This document shows, one piece after another, positions 18,037 to 25,198 of a stretch of DNA of 40,401 nucleotides. The DNA is from an uncultured Bacteroidales bacterium (GTDB lineage Bacteria; Bacteroidota; Bacteroidia; Bacteroidales; CAIWKO01), in the NCBI GenBank assembly GCA_903913285.1, contig CAIWKO010000006.1, positions 1-40,401 of the forward strand, written 5' to 3'. The notes beneath the pieces are model-generated. The model ran no database searches. It was not told the origin of the DNA and was given only the letters and a program-made list of their open reading frames with translations. The position numbers were made by a program, and so were the translations under genes. Every line of letters starts with the position of its first letter. Position 1 is the first letter of the stretch.

Positions 18037-19116
18037 TCAGATATTAAATTTACGGGCAATAGTAAAAGGACCCTCATCAGCATTCATATATTCCTTTGCA
18101 GCAAATTCGAGTAAGGCTTCAGAACAAATTCCTTCATCAACTATCTGTCGCGCCTTTTCGATATAAACAGTTTTCAATCTTAATAAAATACCTTGGACAT
18201 AATTATTTCCCGGATCATTTTCAGAAACCATGCCTTCTTTATCAGTATCGTCTGAATAATTGTAAAACCCGGATCTTGTTTTCAAACCCAACATATTTTT
18301 CGAACACTTATTCTCAAGTTCATTAATTATGCTCTGATATTTGTTTTTGTCTTCGGATTGTTCAGTATAATTTTTCACAGATTCGAGCATAATATCAATG
18401 CCCACCTGATCGAAAAAGCTGAAAACACCGCCAGGAAATAGATTTGTATTGATGAGTTCATCAATTTGTTTGTACGATAATTCTCCTTCAGCATAGATTT
18501 TACAAGCTTCATTCTGCACTTCTAGAAAGAGTTTGTTAAGAATAAAAGAATGCTTTTCATTTAGAATCAATGGTTTCTTTTGTATTATGCTACAGAAATC
18601 AACAATCGTAATCATGGTTTCAGTAGTAGTTTGCTCATTTTTTAGGATCTCAACAATATTCTTCAACATGATCGGATAAAAAAAGTGCAGTCCGATCACA
18701 TCATTCAATATTTTTGTTTCATCAACCAACTCGGAAGGATTTATTGACGATGAATTGCTTGCGATGATACATCTTTTATTCACAACATCGGCAATTTCAT
18801 GAAACAAATTTTGCTTCTGTAATTTGTTTTCCCAAATGCATTCAATTATCAGATCACAAGGAAACAAATCATTGTTCGAACTTGTAATAACAACTGATTT
18901 TTTAATCTTCTCTAATGCTAAATCACCGATTATACCGCATTTTAGCTGGCGGGTTAGTTTCTTTTGAAATGTACTTTCTATCCTTTCACATTCATCAGCA
19001 TCTATACATTTCCATACCAAATAAAAGTTAAACGGTAACAAGTAATAAAAAATATCGGTACCCAGTTTCCCAGAGCCAATAATTCCAATACTTTTAATTT
19101 TCCTGTTTAGCGGCAT
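18037..19116 (-). CDS. 3-hydroxyacyl-CoA dehydrogenase family protein
   Basis: A 359-residue NAD-dependent dehydrogenase from the ATG at 19116; the upstream ATG at 19146 would add a Phe-rich stretch before the Rossmann strand. The N-terminal domain starts KSIGIIGSGKLG (Gly14-x-Gly16-x2-Gly19), then IECIWENKLQKQ, ASNSSSINPSEL (Ser122-124) and IGLHFFYPIMLKNIVEIL (His144, Glu156: the catalytic pair). The C-terminal helical domain begins HSFILNKLFLE with the conserved Asn194 and has MLGLKTRSGFYNY, typical of the family. Adjacency to a ketosynthase and ACP (11 bp) suggests it reduces the beta-keto group of their product, an unusual role for an acyl-CoA enzyme. Usual fatty-acid oxidation partners are absent. 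Confidence 0.85.
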   Translation of the reverse strand: MPLNRKIKSIGIIGSGKLGTDIFYYLLPFNFYLVWKCIDADECERIESTFQKKLTRQLKCGIIGDLALEKIKKSVVITSSNNDLFPCDLIIECIWENKLQKQNLFHEIADVVNKRCIIASNSSSINPSELVDETKILNDVIGLHFFYPIMLKNIVEILKNEQTTTETMITIVDFCSIIQKKPLILNEKHSFILNKLFLEVQNEACKIYAEGELSYKQIDELINTNLFPGGVFSFFDQVGIDIMLESVKNYTEQSEDKNKYQSIINELENKCSKNMLGLKTRSGFYNYSDDTDKEGMVSENDPGNNYVQGILLRLKTVYIEKARQIVDEGICSEALLEFAAKEYMNADEGPFTIARKFNI

Positions 19117-19187
19117 ATAAAATGTATTACAAACAAAAAAAAACAAGGTAAAAGTAATTATTTACCTCATCATTCCCAATTTTGTTT

Positions 19188-19433
19188 CTATAGATTCACT
19201 GCTTCAACCGATTTTATTTCGGGAATTGCTTTCAACATGGCAGCTTCGACACCGTTCTTCAAAGTCATCAAACTCATAGGGCAACTACGGCAAGCACCAT
19301 GCAGTTCAACATTTACTACGTTATCTTCAGTTAATTCAACAAAACTAATGCTTCCGCCGTCAGCTTCCAAATAGGGTCTGATCTGGTCGATTACAGCATT
19401 TACTTTACTGATCATTACTTCTTTAGTATCCAT
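19188..19433 (-). CDS. NifU C-terminal domain (Nfu-type) Fe-S protein
   Basis: An 81-residue stand-alone Nfu domain. It has VNAVIDQIRPYLEADGGS and the cluster-binding GACRSCPMS motif (Cys48, Cys51). Such proteins carry a 4Fe-4S cluster between two subunits and pass it to target enzymes. It lies 27 bp downstream of the Mrp/ApbC ATPase, another Fe-S carrier, which supports a shared role in cluster delivery. The downstream hydroxyacyl dehydrogenase follows after 72 bp and may be on the same transcript. Confidence 0.93.
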   Translation of the reverse strand: MDTKEVMISKVNAVIDQIRPYLEADGGSISFVELTEDNVVNVELHGACRSCPMSLMTLKNGVEAAMLKAIPEIKSVEAVNL

Positions 19434-19460
19434 TTTTTAGTTTATTTTAGATTATTAAAT

Positions 19461-20585
19461 TTATTTTTTACAATTACAAGTTTCTTCATGTTTTTCAACA
19501 TCAGTTGCTTCATAAAATGCATTCCAAATTGAAAGTTGCTGAGTGAGCTTTTCGGCAAGCATTACAAACGATTTTTCAACAATATTATTTTCCATAGCAG
19601 CAATAGGTTCTCCGGCATCGCCCGATTCACAAATACTTTGAACAATGGGTATCTGACCCAACAAGGGAATTTTCATTTCAGCAGCAAGTTTACTTCCACC
19701 GTCTTTACCGAAAATATAATATTTATTTTCGGGCAATTCGGCAGGAACAAAATACGACATGTTTTCAATAAGCCCAAGAACAGGAACTTTGATCCCATCG
19801 GCACGAAACATATTAATGGCTTTGCGTGCATCTGCCAAAGCAACATTTTGTGGAGTTGTCACAATTGCAACACCAGCCACATCCAGAGTTTGCACTAAAG
19901 TTAAATGTATATCCCCGGTTCCGGGAGGCGTGTCTATTATCAAATAATCAAGTTCTCCCCATTCAACATCAGTAAATAATTGTTTTAAGGCATTGGAAGC
20001 CATTGGTCCGCGCCATATCAGTGCTTTCTCAGGATCGACAAAAAAACCTATAGAAATAAGTTTGATTCCAAATTTTTCGAATGGAAGTACTTTAACTACA
20101 CCATCTTTTTCAAAAGCCTCGGGTTTTTGATTGCTTAAGTTAAACATCATCGGAATCGACGGTCCGTAAATATCAGCATCTATTAATCCAACTTTGGCAC
20201 CTGTTTTAGCAAGAGAAATTGCCATATTGACAGAAACTGTCGATTTGCCAACTCCTCCCTTTCCTGAAGCTATCAAAATAATATTTTTTACCTGAGGTAA
20301 AATTGCTGTTTTATCGCTTACTTGCGGATTGGTTTTTACTTTTGAGCTCACTTCTACCCGCACATCCAACGAACTATCAACGTATTTTTTGACAGCTTCA
20401 ATACAATCGTTTTTTAATTTTTCGCGTAACGGACACGCAGGAGTGGTTAACACAAGTTTAAAGCTTACTGTGTTATCACCGGTGACAATATTCTCAATCA
20501 TACCCAAACTCACAAGATTCTTTTGCAAATCGGGGTCAATAACATTTTTCAACGCGTTAACAATCTGTTCAGTAGTAGGTCTCAT
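19461..20585 (-). CDS. mrp: Mrp/ApbC family Fe-S carrier ATPase
   Basis: A 374-residue P-loop protein. The N-terminal MIP18/DUF59 domain (residues 3-80) has NVIDPDLQKNLVSLGMI and the TTPACPL segment (Cys51). The ATPase domain starts with the deviant Walker A GKGGVGKST (108-116), then LIDADIYGPSIPMMF, WRGPMASNAL and DTPPGTGDIHLT. The usual CxxC after ENMSYF is replaced by PAELPENKYYIFG, the form I associate with Bacteroidota homologues. A CNC motif ends the protein (Cys370, Cys372) and could be the cluster ligands instead. It heads the minus-strand group that continues with nfu. Confidence 0.93.
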   Translation of the reverse strand: MRPTTEQIVNALKNVIDPDLQKNLVSLGMIENIVTGDNTVSFKLVLTTPACPLREKLKNDCIEAVKKYVDSSLDVRVEVSSKVKTNPQVSDKTAILPQVKNIILIASGKGGVGKSTVSVNMAISLAKTGAKVGLIDADIYGPSIPMMFNLSNQKPEAFEKDGVVKVLPFEKFGIKLISIGFFVDPEKALIWRGPMASNALKQLFTDVEWGELDYLIIDTPPGTGDIHLTLVQTLDVAGVAIVTTPQNVALADARKAINMFRADGIKVPVLGLIENMSYFVPAELPENKYYIFGKDGGSKLAAEMKIPLLGQIPIVQSICESGDAGEPIAAMENNIVEKSFVMLAEKLTQQLSIWNAFYEATDVEKHEETCNCKK

Positions 20586-20675
20586 TAGTTCTTATTTAGA
20601 TTTTGTAAAGATAGTGATAATTTTCGAACCAAAAACAATTATAAATTAATAAATATTTGTTTTTATAAGCAATTT

Positions 20676-20713
20676 TACCGTTAACTTTTTTTTTCCTACC
20701 GTTAACTTTTTTA
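20676..20713 (+). repeat. Two 17-bp direct repeats 21 bp apart
   Basis: TACCGTTAACTTTTTT occurs at 20676 and again at 20697, 21 bp apart. They lie in the 295-bp divergent region between mrp and tRNA-Ser. The even helical spacing could suit a dimeric regulator, but the T-rich tail makes chance duplication by slippage equally possible. Confidence 0.6.
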
Positions 20714-20864
20714 TGCTTTTTTTCAGGACAAAAATGTTGTATCATTGTACTAACAAACCAAAAACAATGTTTGCAACTATCACCATAAGGAGTAATTTTG
20801 AGACAAACCTCTCAAACACAAAAAAAGAAAATACATGGCAAGGCATTGCGTATGAAAAAATTCA

Positions 20865-20872
20865 TATCTTTG
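20865..20872 (+). promoter_or_regulatory. -7 element TATCTTTG for tRNA-Ser
   Basis: An exact TATCTTTG followed by CACCC lies 8 bp before the tRNA 5' end. A possible -33 ATTG sits at 20845-20848, somewhat close. The same TATCTTTGCACCC string precedes tRNA-Glu on the other strand, which supports a shared stable-RNA promoter. Confidence 0.65.
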
Positions 20873-20880
20873 CACCCTTC

Positions 20881-20968
20881 GGAGAGATGGCCGAGTGGTC
20901 GAAGGCGCACGCCTGGAAAGTGTGTAATCGTCAAAAGCGGTTCATGGGTTCGAATCCCATTCTCTCCG
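20881..20968 (+). tRNA. tRNA-Ser (anticodon GGA)
   Basis: An 88-nt class II tRNA. The acceptor stem GGAGAGA / TCTCTCC has discriminator G. The anticodon arm CACGC-CTGGAAA-GTGTG gives GGA. A long variable arm (GTCAAAAGC region) and the T arm with GGTTCGAATCC complete it. CCA is not encoded. Confidence 0.96.
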
Positions 20969-21018
20969 CAATTTTTTTTAAAGTAATTCGTTATTTCAAT
21001 TCAATTTATGTTTTATTG

Positions 21019-21258
21019 ATGGGTAAGAAGCTCAATTTCGATTTCATGGTGATTTTTGGTTTACTCATGGTAATTATGTATGTTGGGATGGGATTTTATT
21101 TTCTTTTGTATTCGGGTTTTAATGCCAAATTTAATATTCCGCCTGAATATAACAGTATCAGAATCTTCTTCGGCATTTTTTTGGTTGCCTATGGTTTTTT
21201 TAGGTTTGTTCGTATTTATCCTAAACTTAAAAACAAAAAAGATTATGAAAATGATTAA
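21019..21258 (+). CDS. Small two-helix membrane protein
   Basis: A 79-residue protein from the ATG at 21019, the first start after the tRNA. It has two hydrophobic segments, about residues 9-31 (FMVIFGLLMVIMYVGMGFYF) and 48-65 (RIFFGIFLVAYGFFRF), joined by a polar loop with a Pro-Pro-Glu-Tyr turn. It ends in a basic tail followed by an acidic end. The predicted topology leaves the loop on the outside. It overlaps the PstS-like lipoprotein gene by 14 bp, so the two are probably translationally coupled. I recognise no named family. In other Bacteroidota, similar PstS-TPR pairs lie beside ExbB/ExbD genes, and this small protein may belong to that locus type. Confidence 0.72.
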   Translation: MGKKLNFDFMVIFGLLMVIMYVGMGFYFLLYSGFNAKFNIPPEYNSIRIFFGIFLVAYGFFRFVRIYPKLKNKKDYEND

Positions 21259-22183
21259 ACAGCTATCGGTTATAGCAGTTGTTTTGGTAACTGTTATTTT
21301 TTCGGGTTGCGGCTCATCAAAAAAAACAGATGAAACCCCTACCCGCGGCAACATTAAAATAAGTGTTGATGAATCTTATACTTTAGCTTTAGATGCTCAG
21401 GTATCGACATTTGAAGCTATTTATAATTATGCGGTAATCAATGCTTCCTACAAAAATGAAGTAGATTGTTTTAAGGATCTTTTGAATGATTCGGTGCGGC
21501 TGATCATTGCCAACCGCAATCTTACACCTACTGAAGAAAAGTTCTTGCAAGATAAGCAAATAATACCAAAGGTTACAAAGATCGCTTATGATGCTCTTAC
21601 TTTCATCATAAACAAAGAAAATCCCGATTCGGTTCTGCAATTCGAACAAATTGCAGGGCTATTCTCCGGAAAGATAAAAGCTTGGACGGATCTTAATAAA
21701 AATTCGAAATTGGGCGATATAAGTATTGTTTTCGATAACAATAAATCAGGAAACCCACGTTATATAAGAGATAAATTTAAGATAAACAACGAATTTCCTT
21801 CAAATTGTTATGCTGTGAACTCCAATAAAGAAGTGATCAATTATGTTCAAAAAAACAAAGGCGCTATCGGAATTATTAGTGTGAACTGGATCAGCGACCC
21901 ACAAGACAGCGTTTCGCATAATTTTTTGTCGAAAATAAAAGTGGCTGGCGTTTCAGCCGAAGGCTTTACCGAAGGACCTTTTATGAAACCTTATCAGGGA
22001 TATATTGCTGAAGGTTCGTATCCATTCATCAGAGATGTTTATGTAATAAACCGGGAATATTTTTCGGGACTCGGCACAGGTTTTGCATCATTTATTGCAG
22101 GCGAAAAGGGACAAAGAATATTTTTAAAATCAGGACTTGTTCCGGCAACAATGCCTGTCAGACTTATTGAAATAAAAAAATAA
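21245..22183 (+). CDS. PstS-like periplasmic substrate-binding lipoprotein
   Basis: A 312-residue lipoprotein. The signal peptide ends in the lipobox IFSGC with Cys22, then a Ser/Lys-rich linker. The rest is a PBP-like fold close to phosphate-binding proteins: KISVDESYTLALDAQVSTFE, a middle part VLQFEQIAGLFSGKIKAWTDL (a hallmark of PstS-type proteins), DNNKSGNPRYIRDKF and GAIGIISVNWI. The start at 21245 overlaps the upstream gene; the next ATG at 21251 is also possible. There are no pstCAB transporter genes nearby, so import by a classical ABC system is doubtful. The link with a TPR protein suggests a Bacteroidota envelope complex of the ExbBD/TonB-associated type. The ligand is unproven. Confidence 0.83.
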   Translation: MKMIKQLSVIAVVLVTVIFSGCGSSKKTDETPTRGNIKISVDESYTLALDAQVSTFEAIYNYAVINASYKNEVDCFKDLLNDSVRLIIANRNLTPTEEKFLQDKQIIPKVTKIAYDALTFIINKENPDSVLQFEQIAGLFSGKIKAWTDLNKNSKLGDISIVFDNNKSGNPRYIRDKFKINNEFPSNCYAVNSNKEVINYVQKNKGAIGIISVNWISDPQDSVSHNFLSKIKVAGVSAEGFTEGPFMKPYQGYIAEGSYPFIRDVYVINREYFSGLGTGFASFIAGEKGQRIFLKSGLVPATMPVRLIEIKK

Positions 22184-22194
22184 AAATAGAAATC

Positions 22195-22200
22195 GGAGGA
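22195..22200 (+). promoter_or_regulatory. Shine-Dalgarno GGAGGA before the TPR gene
   Basis: GGAGGA is placed 7 bases before the ATG at 22208. Strong Shine-Dalgarno sequences are uncommon in Bacteroidota and few other genes in this window have one, so this gene may be translated unusually well. It also fixes the start. Confidence 0.7.
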
Positions 22201-22207
22201 TAATACC

Positions 22208-23893
22208 ATGTTAAACAAATTAAAAAAAATCGTTACACTGCTTTTTGTAACAACTTTGGCCTTATTTTCATTCAGAGCAATGGCTCAAACACCCGAATCG
22301 ATAACCAGGTTAACTATTTCAGAAAACTTTGAAGACGCTGGTAAAGCGTTTCAAGCTATGCTGAAAGACCAGCCGAACAATGGGGATGTTTACTATTATT
22401 ACGGTGAAAATTATTTGTACGAATATTTTACGGATACCGTTTATGGTTCGGAACAAGCTGCTGCAAAAGATGCATTGACCTTATTTAAAAAAGGTGTGGA
22501 AGTCGACCCAAACAATCCATTATGTTATGTTGGCATGGGTAAAGTTGCTCTAATGCTCAAAGACAAAGTTTCGGCCGAAAAAGATTTTGCTGATGCTCAG
22601 GCAAAATTTCCCAGCAAAGCAAACAAAGCTTCGACTGTTACTCCCGAAAAACAAGGTTTAACACTTGCAAAGATTGCCGAAGCTTATATTCTGGTCGACA
22701 GAAAGAAGAACATCAGTAAAGCTTTGCCGTTGCTCGAAAAAGCAGTAGCACTGGATCCGAAAAGCGCTGAAATTTATCTGATATACGGTGATGCTTACAT
22801 TGAAAATAATGATGGCTCGAATGCTATTGCACAGTATAAAATGGCTCAGGAATTAAGTCCGAAATCGCCTGCTGCAAAATTGCGACTGGGCAATCTTTGG
22901 ATCAGAGCCCGCAACTGGACTGAAGCTATTGGATATTATAAAGAAGCTATCGACATTGATTCTACTTTTGCTCCTGCTTATTTAGAATTGGGAGTACTAT
23001 TCTCAAAGGCAAGTCAATTGGACAAATCGTTGCAATACTTTAAAAAATATGATCAGATGTCCACTAATGTTTCGGCTAAAATTAAATACGTGAACGTGTT
23101 GATGGAATCGAAAAAATATGACGAAGCCATCACAAAACTGAATGAAATTTCAAAGACCGATACCACCCGTAACGACCTCAACCGCGCTTTTGCTATTTGT
23201 TATTTCGAAACCAGCAAATACGACAAAGCTTTAAGTGCAAGCGAACATTTCTTCAAAAAGACCACTCCCGAAAAAACAAAACCAATCGACCTTTATTACT
23301 ATGGCAAAGCGCTTTCGAAAAACAACAAAGATTCTCTTGCTATAGAAAAATTTAAAGCCGCCTATAAAATGGACACTACAAATATTGACATCCTGAGCGA
23401 TATTGCAGGTTCGTTTAGCAAAATGAAAAAATATAACGATGCTGCCTATTATTATGAACTAAAGATCAGCAAACCTTCCGAAAAATCGAAGATCACGGAT
23501 TACTATAAGTTAGGATTGGTTTACTACAACCTGAAGAGCTGGGTAAAGGCCGACTCAACCTACGCATATATTACCAGAAACAAACCCGATTTTATGAACG
23601 GGAAGGCTTATTATTGGAGAGGATTGATCAATTCAAACATCGATTCGGCTTCTGTTACCTGGCAAGCAAAACCCTATTTCGAAAAATATGCCGAAATGAT
23701 TAAGAATGACTCGGTTAAATTTGCGAAAGATCTGGTAACCTGCTATGATTACTTTGCTTCGTATTATTTCCTCGGACCGAATAAGGAAATTTGTGAAGCC
23801 AGAAAATACTGGGATAAGATCATTATCCTCGATGCTAAAAACGAGAAAGCAACAGAGTTGTTGGAAAAAACAAAAGGGAAGTGCAATAAATAA
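22208..23893 (+). CDS. Secreted or periplasmic tetratricopeptide repeat protein
   Basis: A 561-residue protein with a Sec signal peptide (KLKKIVTLLFVTTLALFSFRAMA, cleaved before QTPES). The rest is helical TPR solenoid. Clear units include NGDVYYYYGENYLYEYF, LCYVGMGKVALMLKDKVSAEKDF, AEIYLIYGDAYIENNDGSNAIAQY, AAKLRLGNLWIRARNWTEAIGYY and PAYLELGVLFSKASQLDKSLQYF, spaced about 34 residues apart; weaker units continue to about residue 540. It follows the PstS-like gene by 24 bp on the same strand, with a strong terminator after it. TPR proteins scaffold other proteins, and the partner is likely encoded nearby. The exact function is unknown. Confidence 0.88.
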   Translation: MLNKLKKIVTLLFVTTLALFSFRAMAQTPESITRLTISENFEDAGKAFQAMLKDQPNNGDVYYYYGENYLYEYFTDTVYGSEQAAAKDALTLFKKGVEVDPNNPLCYVGMGKVALMLKDKVSAEKDFADAQAKFPSKANKASTVTPEKQGLTLAKIAEAYILVDRKKNISKALPLLEKAVALDPKSAEIYLIYGDAYIENNDGSNAIAQYKMAQELSPKSPAAKLRLGNLWIRARNWTEAIGYYKEAIDIDSTFAPAYLELGVLFSKASQLDKSLQYFKKYDQMSTNVSAKIKYVNVLMESKKYDEAITKLNEISKTDTTRNDLNRAFAICYFETSKYDKALSASEHFFKKTTPEKTKPIDLYYYGKALSKNNKDSLAIEKFKAAYKMDTTNIDILSDIAGSFSKMKKYNDAAYYYELKISKPSEKSKITDYYKLGLVYYNLKSWVKADSTYAYITRNKPDFMNGKAYYWRGLINSNIDSASVTWQAKPYFEKYAEMIKNDSVKFAKDLVTCYDYFASYYFLGPNKEICEARKYWDKIIILDAKNEKATELLEKTKGKCNK

Positions 23894-23902
23894 TATAAAA
23901 AA

Positions 23903-23932
23903 AGCTGTGCAAAATTGTACAGCTTTTTTTTT
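23903..23932 (+). terminator. Intrinsic terminator after the TPR gene
   Basis: An 8-bp stem AGCTGTGC / GTACAGCT, with one G-U pair and a 6-nt AAAATT loop, is followed by nine T. It lies 10 bp after the stop codon. Confidence 0.9.
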
Positions 23933-23965
23933 GCTGATCCATAACCAATACCTTAAATCCATTTT

Positions 23966-24394
23966 ATGTTAAGCACCAAAGAAGAAATTCTGAACTATAT
24001 CAACCAAAATCCCTTGTGCTTTGTAGCCAGCGATGATGGCGGACAACCACGCGTGAGAGGTATTATGATGTATAAGGCCGATAGCAGCGGCATTGTTATT
24101 TCTACGGCCAAGAATAAGGATTTTTTTCAGCAACTTAAAGCCAACACTAAAACCGAACTTTGTTTTTATCACGATAAAATTCAGATACGCATCACTGGCA
24201 CAGCCACCGATATGGATGAGAATCTGGCGTTGAAACACGAAATTGTTGACGCCCGTCCGTTTCTGAAACCCATGATAGATTATAAAGGCTACGACTTTAT
24301 GGGCTTGCTGTGCATTATCAATTGCGTTGCCACCGTTTGGGATTTCGATAATCCCTTTGCCCGGAAACGCTTTGTTAAGCTGTTTGAGGAATAG
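23966..24394 (+). CDS. Pyridoxamine 5'-phosphate oxidase-like split-barrel flavoprotein
   Basis: A 142-residue protein with the FMN-binding split-barrel fold. It begins TKEEILNYINQNPLCFVASDDGGQPRVRGIMMYK, the typical barrel entry, followed by GIVISTAKNKDFFQQLKANTKTELCFYH and the core strand IQIRITGTATDMDEN. The ending DYKGYDFMGLLCIINCVATVWDF and FARKRF is shared by the Bacteroidota group of small PNPOx-like proteins. These are often misnamed pyridoxamine oxidase or general stress protein; actual reactions are unproven for most. It starts just after the TPR terminator, so it is likely an independent gene. Confidence 0.85.
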   Translation: MLSTKEEILNYINQNPLCFVASDDGGQPRVRGIMMYKADSSGIVISTAKNKDFFQQLKANTKTELCFYHDKIQIRITGTATDMDENLALKHEIVDARPFLKPMIDYKGYDFMGLLCIINCVATVWDFDNPFARKRFVKLFEE

Positions 24395-24695
24395 ACAGAA
24401 TTTTTAGAACAACATCTACCAATAATAATCTCTTCTGCTGATTAAGATATCATTTTCTTACTTTTCATATTAATGAACTTCAAAGGTGTGTTTTTTATGC
24501 ACCCTTTCAAATACTATATAACATAGAACCGCTACTTTTCGATAAACATCAATTATCGAGCTTATCAAACCATAGATAAACCTTATAGAATCAACAATTG
24601 ATTCTTTCAATCCCATAGTATTCTTTTAGGACTCAATAACAAATACTGCAATAGAAATCACTACACCTGACATTTCCATCATGAGCCCGGACGAA
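24395..24695. other. Intergenic region with one palindrome, no gene seen
   Basis: Stops occur in all frames. A perfect 7-bp inverted repeat GAATCAA-CAA-TTGATTC lies at 24588-24604. A weaker imperfect pair (AAAGGTG .. CACCCTTT) at about 24481-24510 could be a decayed terminator. No promoter or coding signal was convincing. Confidence 0.5.
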
Positions 24696-25071
24696 TCCAA
24701 TTAGAAGTTCGGAAAAACAATATGGCAATGTTACGTTTCCATATAGAACTTCGGTAATGCTATATAGAACTTCGGAAAAGCTATATGGAAATATCATAAA
24801 TCCATATAGAACTTCGGAAAAGCTATATGGAAATGTCATAAATCCATATAGAACTTCGGAAAAGCTATATGGAAATGCTTTAATTCCATATAGAACTTCG
24901 GAAAAGTTATATGGAAATGCTTTAATTCCATATAGAACTTCGGAAAAGCTATATGGAAATGCTATGACTCCATATAGAAGTTCGGAAAAGCTATATGGAA
25001 ATGTTACGTTTCCATATAGAAGTTCGGAAAAGCTATATGGAATTGATAAAGTTCATAATGGAAACGTAACA
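24696..25071. repeat. 42-bp hairpin repeat array with 14-bp boundary inverted repeats
   Basis: Eight consecutive units start at 24696, 24738, 24801, 24843, 24885, 24927, 24969 and 25011. All are 42 bp except the second, which is 63 bp through a 21-bp internal duplication; the first is degenerate. Each unit has arms CCATATAG and CTATATGG around a loop AACTTCGGAAAAG, an 8-bp stem. The arm of one unit can also pair with the next (CTATATGGAA / TTCCATATAG, 10 bp where the spacer ends in T). Spacers are variable. TGTTACGTTTCCAT at 24729-24742 and its exact inverse at 25058-25071 bound most of the array. Unlike CRISPR, units are contiguous and there are no cas genes. Open frames across it on both strands follow from the multiple-of-three period. 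Confidence 0.93.
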
Positions 25072-25141
25072 AACCGTTATTTATCTTCAACGTTTTATGA
25101 TTGTTATCGTATGGAATATCAACGAACCTTTTAATAACTAT

Positions 25142-25174
25142 AAAAAAAAGGGTGCAGTAATAAACCACACCCTT
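25142..25174 (-). terminator. Intrinsic terminator after the vWA-FHA gene
   Basis: Minus strand: AAGGGTG stem, 13-nt loop, CACCCTT stem, then eight U. The hairpin lies 24 bp past the stop codon. The short stem and long loop make it moderate in strength. Confidence 0.8.
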
Positions 25175-25198
25175 CTATTAATATTTTAACTATATCGA

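Noticed and set aside
20713-21018. Open frame running into the small membrane protein gene from 20713
   Set aside because: It crosses the whole tRNA-Ser gene and its promoter. The part before 21019 is not protein-like.
24696-25071. Possible CRISPR array
   Set aside because: Units are contiguous, the variable parts are only about 13 bp, and no cas genes are in the window.
24685-25134. Open frames with PYRTSEKLYGN-type 14-residue repeats (and a minus-strand equivalent)
   Set aside because: The period is a multiple of three, so several frames stay open by chance. There is no good start, both strands are open, and the DNA-level palindromes are better conserved than any one frame.
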